Part shown: positions 6,334-11,257 of the stretch, one piece after another
Numbering within the stretch: the stretch's first letter is position 1
Layout of the letters: every line of letters begins with the position of its first letter
Origin: an uncultured Lachnospiraceae bacterium
Lineage (GTDB): Bacteria; Bacillota; Clostridia; Lachnospirales; Lachnospiraceae
Reading direction: 5' to 3'
Assembly (NCBI GenBank): GCA_910583965.1
Contig: CAJUAE010000105.1
Span: forward strand, 1 to 11,257
DNA: 11,257 bases
The notes under the pieces: model-generated
What the model was told of the DNA's origin: nothing
What the model saw: the letters and a program-made list of their open reading frames with translations, nothing else
Databases searched by the model: none
Made by a program: the position numbers and the translations under genes

Positions 6334-7113
6334 ATGAAAATCGAAAAAGTTAATGACCATCAAATTCGCTGCACACTGACAAAAGCAGACTTGGCTGACC
6401 GCGAGCTCAAGATCAGCGAGCTTGCCTATGGGACAGAAAAGGCAAAAAATCTTTTCCGTGATATGATGCAGCAAGCTTCCTACGAATTTGGATTTGATGC
6501 TGATGATATTCCACTTATGATAGAAGCAATACCACTCAATTCTGAATGCATTGTTTTGGTTATCACTAAAGTCGAAGATCCAGAGGAACTTGACACCCGC
6601 TTCTCGAAATTTGCGCCCTCTGTTCACAACGAATATGAAGAAGAAGACCTCGGAAACACACTAGACACTATGCTTCAGAGTCTTTCAGAAGGCGCAGATG
6701 ATGTACTTGACCTATTTAAGAAAATTCATGATGGCCACCTTGCGGAAGCCACTACAGAAGCGTTAAATAATGCAGAGAAAACAAAACTTAAACCAAATAC
6801 AAAACAAGCTGCAAACATTGACTTAACACGTATTTACGGATTTGAGTCCCTCAACCAAGTAACACGCCTTGCCCATATATTAGCACAGCATTACAATGGT
6901 AAGAATTCTTTGTATAAAAATGAAAAAACTTCAGGTTATATGTTAGTTGTGACACAATCTGACCACACTCCTGAGGAGTTTAACAAGATTTGCAACATGC
7001 TTTCCGAGTATGGAAATCCTGAAAAGATTGCTTCTGCAAGCGAAGCTTATATGGAAGAACACTTTGAGCCTGTCATCAAAGACAAAGCGATCCAAGCGTT
7101 GTCTTTGGTATAA
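6334..7113 (+). CDS. mecA: MecA-family ClpC adaptor protein
   Basis: Adaptor that binds substrates and delivers them to the ClpC-ClpP protease. In Bacillus this controls ComK and competence, and MecA also activates ClpC assembly. The 259 residues show an N-terminal substrate-binding part (about 1-90), a long acidic linker (about 99-130, rich in Glu/Asp), and a C-terminal ClpC-binding domain (about 165-259; IYGFESLNQVTRLA, then LYKNEKTSGYMLVV and a closing KDKAIQAL). It is about 40 residues longer than Bacillus MecA (218), mainly in the linker, as is usual in clostridial members. The ATG at 6334 follows GAGG at 10 nt spacing. It is the only plus-strand gene, standing alone between its own promoter and a bidirectional terminator. 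The family is certain; the targets here are unknown. Confidence 0.9.
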   Translation: MKIEKVNDHQIRCTLTKADLADRELKISELAYGTEKAKNLFRDMMQQASYEFGFDADDIPLMIEAIPLNSECIVLVITKVEDPEELDTRFSKFAPSVHNEYEEEDLGNTLDTMLQSLSEGADDVLDLFKKIHDGHLAEATTEALNNAEKTKLKPNTKQAANIDLTRIYGFESLNQVTRLAHILAQHYNGKNSLYKNEKTSGYMLVVTQSDHTPEEFNKICNMLSEYGNPEKIASASEAYMEEHFEPVIKDKAIQALSLV

Positions 7114-7138
7114 ATAATGGGCCTGTAAAAATTAAAAA

Positions 7139-7181
7139 CATCAAAAAAGTCCACGACTTCTGTCGCAGACTTTTTTTGATG
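7139..7181. terminator. Bidirectional terminator between mecA and the DUF1858 gene
   Basis: CATC-A6-GTC (7139-7151) pairs with GAC-T7-GATG (7168-7181) with one bulged base. An inner CGAC/GTCG stem (7154-7157/7162-7165) encloses TTCT. The A-tract and T-tract on opposite arms let it terminate both converging genes. Confidence 0.85.
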
Positions 7182-7193
7182 CCAATTATTCTT

Positions 7194-7388
7194 CTATGCA
7201 AGTGCTGCAATCTTATCCATCAGTGCGTCAATATCCATTCCATGAACCATTGCCGCTTCCTCCAAAGACTCACCCTGCGCGGAAGGACAGCCCAGACAAT
7301 GCATACCAGCCTCCATAAGTATTGGCGCTACCTCTGGTTTTGTTCTTAAGATTTCACCAATTGTCATATCCTTTGTTATCTCTGCCAT
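7194..7388 (-). CDS. DUF1858 small CxxC protein
   Basis: A 64-residue cytoplasmic protein of the DUF1858 family, which includes the short domain often found next to or fused with hybrid-cluster (prismane) proteins and disulfide reductases. The start is typical (MTIGEIL), followed by a helix and the redox-type motif H30-C31-L-G-C34-P, then SLEEAAMVHG with a C-terminal helix. The two cysteines may bind metal or form a disulfide; the biochemical role is not established for the family as far as I know. The ATG at 7388 follows AGGAGG with 7 nt spacing. It is monocistronic, with its own promoter and the shared terminator at 7139-7181. No hybrid-cluster protein gene is adjacent, so the usual context is missing here. 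Confidence 0.85.
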   Translation of the reverse strand: MAEITKDMTIGEILRTKPEVAPILMEAGMHCLGCPSAQGESLEEAAMVHGMDIDALMDKIAALA

Positions 7389-7480
7389 TCTATTTACCTC
7401 CTGTTATGTCCTTTGTTTATCCTGACACTTTTCTTATATTGTGTCTAAACTGTGGTAATTTATTCGCTGTTACCTACATA

Positions 7481-7509
7481 ACTATAATATATTTTTAGGA
7501 TTTAATCAA
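7481..7509 (-). promoter_or_regulatory. Probable promoter of the DUF1858 gene
   Basis: On the minus strand TTGATT (7504-7509), 17 bp, then TATAGT (7481-7486), about 90 bp upstream of the ATG. GACAC (7424-7428) and GTGTC (7441-7445) form a weak dyad in the leader. Confidence 0.5.
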
Positions 7510-7574
7510 GTGATTGTTTAGAATCATACCAATGCGCTGTAAATAATATACCTTCCTTATAGTATTCTTATTGC

Positions 7575-8516
7575 TCAAAGAACATTACTATCCTTCAAGA
7601 GTTGTAGTATTTCCTCTTTCCCTTTTCCTGTAGCCTGAACTATCACCTGTAAATCTACGCCAGCATTATAAAAATTTATAATGCTCCTTGCTTCCCCTCT
7701 TGCTTCTCCTCTTGCTTCTCCTCTTGCTTCTCCTTCTCTACGTGCTACTTCTCTTGCTTCTATTTCATCCCATTCTGCTGTCATCATACCAATCACCTTT
7801 TTCCCCTTTCTTTGAACATATTCTGCCAGAATATCATGCTTAACACAATATTGAATCGTATCACCCATACGATCAGCACTATCCTTAAAAGATTCATACA
7901 CCTGTACAAATTTACTGTATTGTTCCAGTACAGGACATCTTTTTAATACACTATTATTATTTTCTGCACGTATATTAATCAGCATCACCTTTAACTCAAG
8001 ATTAATCGTATCTAAGTCAATTGCAAACGCATCTGACAGCTTGAGTTCTTTCATTGCCCAGTCCGCCTTGCCATTATAAAAAACATAAAATTCCGGTGTT
8101 GGTATCTTTATCAGCTCTGTTTCATACTTTTTATGCCCGCCTAGTAGCTGCTCATAAATTTGCCCAACATACATTAGTAAACGTACTGGTATGTTGTTAT
8201 TTATTGTGCTTTGATGCTCCCCAAGAAACAAAATCTTCGTCTTAAATATTCCTGCAATATCATTTTGTAGGGTATCAAAAAACACATGCTCCAAACGCAT
8301 CTTCTTAATTTGATCTCCTTCTGTCAACAAATCCTCTGGGTGCAATGCATTATACAAACTGCGTAAATTTTCCTCTGCTGTAACATCACTGTAAAACAAA
8401 TCTGTAAACATACTATCTTTATACTTTCGGTTTGATTTTGCAGCATTATACTGTAACTTGTTTTGCTTTATCTGCTTTTTATGTGTTTTCACTATGCTAA
8501 CTTTCTTTTTAGTCAA
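7575..8516 (-). CDS. Rpn-family PD-(D/E)XK nuclease / putative transposase
   Basis: Member of the Rpn/YhgA-like family (recombination-promoting nuclease; often annotated as PD-(D/E)XK nuclease family transposase). E. coli RpnA is a DNA endonuclease that promotes RecA-independent recombination. In these 313 residues, after a Lys-rich N-terminus (1-33), KYKDSMFTDLF marks the domain start. The candidate active site is Asp86 followed by Glu100-His-Gln102 in LGEHQSTINNNIPVRLLMY, the usual D...ExQ pattern. The C-terminus has tandem GEAR repeats (about 262-277), then a short helical tail (VIVQATGKGKEEILQLL) common to the family. The start is TTG at 8516, supported by GGAGG 9 nt upstream; no suitable ATG occurs before residue 36. 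These genes are typically multicopy and mobile-looking, but I see no flanking terminal repeats. Confidence 0.85.
   Translation of the reverse strand: MTKKKVSIVKTHKKQIKQNKLQYNAAKSNRKYKDSMFTDLFYSDVTAEENLRSLYNALHPEDLLTEGDQIKKMRLEHVFFDTLQNDIAGIFKTKILFLGEHQSTINNNIPVRLLMYVGQIYEQLLGGHKKYETELIKIPTPEFYVFYNGKADWAMKELKLSDAFAIDLDTINLELKVMLINIRAENNNSVLKRCPVLEQYSKFVQVYESFKDSADRMGDTIQYCVKHDILAEYVQRKGKKVIGMMTAEWDEIEAREVARREGEARGEARGEARGEARSIINFYNAGVDLQVIVQATGKGKEEILQLLKDSNVL
7687..7734. repeat. 12-bp tandem repeat inside the Rpn gene
   Basis: Four head-to-tail copies of CTTGCTTCTCCT (plus strand), the first with one substitution (CTTGCTTCCCCT). On the coding strand each copy adds four residues of the GEAR repeat, so gain or loss of units keeps the frame while changing the linker length. 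Confidence 0.9.
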
Positions 8517-8542
8517 TATTATCGTCCTCCACTTTTGTTATC

Positions 8543-8571
8543 ATTATACATTTTGCAACAATATTTGTCAA
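8543..8571 (-). promoter_or_regulatory. Sigma-A promoter of the Rpn gene
   Basis: On the minus strand TTGACA (8566-8571), 17 bp, then TATAAT (8543-8548), 26 bp upstream of the TTG start. It is a full consensus promoter, so the nuclease gene need not depend on transcription from the MATE operon. Confidence 0.85.
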
Positions 8572-8618
8572 AACAAACTGCACGCCTCTTTTCTTATTAG
8601 TACAGCCTAGAGTACGAT

Positions 8619-9947
8619 TTATATTTTCGTTCTAAAATAAAATTTTCTTAAATAGACAGCATATATAAGGGATAGTGCAAAGTAGTTTATAAAAAGTCCT
8701 ATGAAAACAAAATACAATTTTGAACCAATAAAATAAGTCATTGTAATATACAATAGTACCACAGCATTTATTAACGCTGTAATATACAAAACAGACTTTG
8801 CCTTTCCACATGCCAAAAGTACATATTTTAATATCGTTTGAATTGGATTAAATAAGTTCATCAGCACCATAGGAAAAATTAATTTTGCAGCGCCTTCAAT
8901 CAAAGCCGTTTCATTCGATATAAGCATAGGAACCTTATCCCTAAATATTATTATTATCATAGATAACACAACATATATCACAATAGAAATCAAAATACCT
9001 ACAATTGTCAAACCCTTTATATCACAATATTTATTTTGACCAATTTTTTCACTGACCAATGTCAATTCGGCAGTTCCATACATGTACATCGCTATCATAA
9101 TGATATCCATGAAATATTTTATAAGTAAGTAGGAACTAATCTCCAAAATACCAATATTGGATATAATTGCATTAATGATGATAACAAAAATACTGCCTTC
9201 TAATAACTCCTCCCCTATTAAGGGCATACTTTCTTTTACCAAATAGATTGATGGAGAAAAACAATTTTTCAAAAAATTTCCATGCACTTTTCTTTCTTTT
9301 TTTATAATTATTCCCAGCGCAACCGCATTCAATAAAACACTTATAATTGTTGCCAAAGCTGCTCCGGCAGTTTCCAATCTCGGTAAGCCAAATTTCCCAA
9401 AAACCAGCAAATAATCCAAAAAAACATTTATCAAAGTAGATGCAATAGAGATCCACATCAATCTTTTTGTCTTTTTTTCAATTTTAAAATAAGAGTTAAA
9501 AGTGAATATTAATAACTGAAGCAACATATAAGGGCATGTTATAAAAGCATATGTCTTTGCAAAATGCAATGCATCACCAGACAGACCGTACAAATTGCCC
9601 AATATTTGATTTGAGAAAAAAGTAATAGCCAATATATATATAATTCCTATTATAATATCAATAAAAATCGAAGATATAAAATATAAATCAAATCCTTCAG
9701 TATCATTCTCTCCTCTTTTTTTAGCGCCTTCTATATTAAAAGTTACAGCAACATTTCCAAATATCCCAGCCAGCAGATTCATAAGAGCCACCATTATGCC
9801 AATCGCTCCATAAGCTTCTGCAGATATCCTGCCAATAAACATTTCATCTACAAGACCTATTAACATCCCTGTTATATTTTGAATAATTAATGGAAATGCA
9901 AATTTATTTAATTCTTTTACATGTCGGCTTTTTACGCAATCAAACAT
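8619..9947 (-). CDS. MATE-family efflux transporter
   Basis: Polytopic exporter of the MATE (NorM/DinF) family, normally moving small molecules out of the cell using a Na+ or H+ gradient. The 442 residues form about twelve hydrophobic helices in two homologous halves (roughly 12-215 and 235-435). The first helix pair shows the usual pattern with LVDEMFIGRISAEAYGAIG (residues 32-50). Length is normal. The ATG at 9947 lies inside the PqqD-like gene (16-bp overlap), with AGGAG about 10 nt upstream, indicating translational coupling. As the last gene of the radical SAM-PqqD-MATE set it is likely to export or confer immunity to the modified peptide; this is inference, since MATE proteins also serve as general drug pumps. 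No terminator is apparent after its stop. Confidence 0.88.
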   Translation of the reverse strand: MFDCVKSRHVKELNKFAFPLIIQNITGMLIGLVDEMFIGRISAEAYGAIGIMVALMNLLAGIFGNVAVTFNIEGAKKRGENDTEGFDLYFISSIFIDIIIGIIYILAITFFSNQILGNLYGLSGDALHFAKTYAFITCPYMLLQLLIFTFNSYFKIEKKTKRLMWISIASTLINVFLDYLLVFGKFGLPRLETAGAALATIISVLLNAVALGIIIKKERKVHGNFLKNCFSPSIYLVKESMPLIGEELLEGSIFVIIINAIISNIGILEISSYLLIKYFMDIIMIAMYMYGTAELTLVSEKIGQNKYCDIKGLTIVGILISIVIYVVLSMIIIIFRDKVPMLISNETALIEGAAKLIFPMVLMNLFNPIQTILKYVLLACGKAKSVLYITALINAVVLLYITMTYFIGSKLYFVFIGLFINYFALSLIYAVYLRKFYFRTKI

Positions 9948-10234
9948 TTATTTGGAACTCCTAACTCAATTAGATTAGCCAAAATGAGTGCTTTTATAGG
10001 TAAAGATTCAATAAATTGATCTACATATTCTTTTACCTCTCTTTTTTCCATTTCAAACCAATCTTGTAAAATGTCTATAATAGTTTCGTATTTTTGTTTT
10101 TCAGATATCAAAAACAGAATACATGCACCTTCTTCATTTATTTCGTAAAATTCCAAGGCCATAGGATCAAAACAAATAAAAAAATCTTCCTCACGCCGAA
10201 TAATTATTTTTTTCTTCCATCTATAAAAAAACAT
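9932..10234 (-). CDS. PqqD-like peptide chaperone (RiPP recognition element)
   Basis: Small protein of the PqqD family (100 residues as read from the ATG at 10234). PqqD-like domains are RiPP recognition elements: they bind the leader of a precursor peptide and present it to a radical SAM enzyme, as PqqD does for PqqA and PqqE. Seen here are N-terminal beta strands (IIIRREEDFFICFDP), the core FYEINEEGACILFLI (29-43, with the conserved N33-E-E-G36 turn), and C-terminal helices with a helix-turn-helix-like fold (YETIIDILQDWF and REVKEYVDQFI). It lies between the radical SAM gene (17 bp upstream) and the MATE gene (16-bp overlap). The start is uncertain: a better-spaced ATG at 10248 is out of frame by one base in a T7 tract. 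Confidence 0.75.
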   Translation of the reverse strand: MFFYRWKKKIIIRREEDFFICFDPMALEFYEINEEGACILFLISEKQKYETIIDILQDWFEMEKREVKEYVDQFIESLPIKALILANLIELGVPNKCLIA

Positions 10235-10251
10235 TTCAATTCATCCATATA

Positions 10252-11202
10252 TTATCCCTCACAATAAAAACAACTCAGATCTGACCCCCTAATATCACCA
10301 TCTAAATTGTAAGCTGCAGATCTACAACCGCCGCCACACCAATTATATTTGCAGTCATAACATTTGCCTTTCAAATCCTTCTTTTCAATATTACGCAATT
10401 TGTAAAATGTTTCTGAATTCTCCCAAATATCAGCAATAGAACTTTTTGTGATATTACCTGCCTTAAATTCATCAATACCGATCATCAAATCACATCCATA
10501 GACATCACCATTACACATTACAGAAATAGATTTTAACCCTGCTTGGCAACTCACCTCGCAATTTTCCTTGCAATCATAATCTTGATTCCAGTATTCCAGC
10601 AGATCCATTCTATTGTAATATTTTAACGGAAAATAAAACAGCCAAAACATGCTTCCTTCATTAGGTGGAACTATTTTAAAATTTAACTTAATCTCGTTTC
10701 TTTCTTTCATTTGACTTAGCTTTAGAAAAATGGGATACCATTTTTCTTTTGTCATTAACAGTTGCCCTTGGGCTGCTCTGCCCGTTGGACACATAACCAT
10801 TACTGACATATAATTAATTCCCAAAACTTCATTTAATTTAATGGTATTAATTAAGTCTTCCATATTATTTTTATTTAATGTAAACAAAGTAGAAACTGGA
10901 AGATCATATTTTTGTAACTTTTGAATTCCTCGCAATGCTTTGGCAAAACTCCCCTTTCCCCTTATCATATCGTGGACTTTTTCCGAACTTCCATCGACAG
11001 TAATACAAATTCGATCAAATCTATATTGTTTCAATCTTTCTACCACTTCATCTGTAAGTAATGTCCCATTCGAATTTATCACTATCGCAAATCTATGTTT
11101 TTGAGCCTCACCAAGTATCTCGAAGAAGTCATTTCTGATGAATGGCTCACCTCCAGACAAAGATATTCTGTGAACATTTAAATCATCTAACTGTTCAAAC
11201 AA
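10252..11202 (-). CDS. Radical SAM/SPASM peptide-modifying enzyme, 5' part missing or frameshifted
   Basis: Radical S-adenosylmethionine enzyme with a SPASM domain, the class that installs carbon or thioether crosslinks in RiPP peptides (and, in anSMEs, formylglycine). From the TTG at 11202, 316 residues are open. SAM-binding GGEP is at 17-20, barrel strands follow (VINSNGTLL, ICITVDGSSEKVHDMIRG). SPASM cysteines are C219-x12-G-x4-C237 and C281-x2-C284-x4-C289-x3-C293, then C311 and C314, with CGGGC at 289-293. The CxxxCxxC motif that binds the catalytic [4Fe-4S] cluster should lie 30-40 residues before GGEP but is absent: in-frame stops occur at 11230-11232, 11236-11238 and 11248-11250. The TTG has no ribosome binding site, so it is probably not the true start. 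It is either a truncated or frameshifted gene or its N-terminus lies in another frame crossing the window edge. Confidence 0.8.
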   Translation of the reverse strand: MFEQLDDLNVHRISLSGGEPFIRNDFFEILGEAQKHRFAIVINSNGTLLTDEVVERLKQYRFDRICITVDGSSEKVHDMIRGKGSFAKALRGIQKLQKYDLPVSTLFTLNKNNMEDLINTIKLNEVLGINYMSVMVMCPTGRAAQGQLLMTKEKWYPIFLKLSQMKERNEIKLNFKIVPPNEGSMFWLFYFPLKYYNRMDLLEYWNQDYDCKENCEVSCQAGLKSISVMCNGDVYGCDLMIGIDEFKAGNITKSSIADIWENSETFYKLRNIEKKDLKGKCYDCKYNWCGGGCRSAAYNLDGDIRGSDLSCFYCEG

Positions 11203-11257
11203 ACTTAGGAACTGTAGAAAAATAATTGATTAAATTTAAGGTATATGTTATAATTGG
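11203..11257 (-). other. Displaced N-terminal reading frame of the radical SAM gene (candidate)
   Basis: Upstream of the open frame, the minus strand has an alternative frame open from the window edge to a TAA at 11206-11208, reading NYNIYLKFNQ then LFFYSS. If the 14 nt after the CAA (Gln) codon (11212-11225) were absent, FNQ would join in frame to FLSLFEQLDDLN, giving a plausible helix before GGEP. A 14-nt insertion, or another indel giving the same shift, would explain the break. The join is my inference. The third frame (PIITYTLNLINYFSTVPKFV) is also open to the edge and ends in a TGA overlapping the TTG. Confidence 0.35.

Noticed and set aside
6283..6627. 114-codon minus-strand ORF opposite mecA
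   Set aside because: It is antisense to the conserved N-terminal part of mecA, with no independent support.
7687..7734. Short tandem repeats considered as a CRISPR array
   Set aside because: The units are contiguous 12-mers with no spacers and translate in frame as the GEAR linker of the Rpn protein.
8572..8618. Possible terminator or tiny precursor gene after the MATE stop
   Set aside because: There is no stem followed by T's and no short ORF with a ribosome binding site; the only clear element nearby is the Rpn promoter.
10205..10248. 14-codon ORF MDELKCFFIDGRKK considered as a RiPP precursor
   Set aside because: It is very short, and its sequence continues into the PqqD protein with a one-base shift, so it is better explained as the displaced PqqD start.
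1..11257. tRNA, rRNA, insertion sequence ends, integrase or attachment sites
   Set aside because: I saw no cloverleaf or conserved rRNA stretch, no paired terminal inverted repeats with target duplications, and no integrase gene.

Overview
The window looks like a low-GC Gram-positive anaerobe, most likely a gut Clostridia/Lachnospiraceae-type genome. This is inferred from a MecA-type ClpC adaptor, a CwlD-like amidase, a lipoprotein zinc-binding protein, a membrane-anchored GH18/SH3 protein, strong AGGAGG-type ribosome binding sites, and A+T-rich intergenic DNA with long palindromes. No species can be named from the sequence alone. Almost everything is on the minus strand; mecA is the only plus-strand gene.

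Layout, left to right. (1) 1-608: a CwlD-like N-acetylmuramoyl-L-alanine amidase, 3' end cut by the window edge. (2) 609-940: a non-coding stretch packed with inverted repeats, ending in a terminator. (3) 941-3481: a zinc/manganese ABC importer operon transcribed znuA-znuC-znuB, driven by a near-perfect sigma-A promoter (TTGACA, 17 bp, TATAAT) with a 7-1-7 FUR-family (Zur-like) palindrome just downstream of the -10. (4) 3580-3715: palindromic DNA and a very long terminator hairpin. (5) 3717-5432: a membrane-anchored SH3 + glycoside hydrolase 18 protein. (6) 5505-6166: about 660 bp with no convincing gene. (7) 6167-7113: mecA, with a DNA dyad over its -10 and a potentially structured leader, facing a bidirectional terminator. 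(8) 7194-7388: a small DUF1858 protein. (9) 7575-8516: an Rpn/PD-(D/E)XK nuclease with a TTG start and an in-frame 12-bp tandem repeat. (10) 8619-11202: a minus-strand cassette of radical SAM/SPASM enzyme, PqqD-like peptide chaperone and MATE exporter, cut by the right edge.

The left two thirds are housekeeping: cell wall, metal uptake and proteolysis. The right third is accessory in character. The radical SAM-PqqD-MATE cassette has the parts list of a RiPP (ribosomally made, post-translationally modified peptide) pathway: a modifying enzyme, a leader-peptide-binding chaperone and an exporter. No precursor peptide gene is visible. The radical SAM reading frame begins only about 17 residues before its GGEP motif, so the CxxxCxxC [4Fe-4S] motif is absent from the visible frame. 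Upstream in-frame stops, and an alternative frame open to the edge, suggest a frameshift or truncation. The next kilobase beyond 11257 is where the rest of the system should lie.
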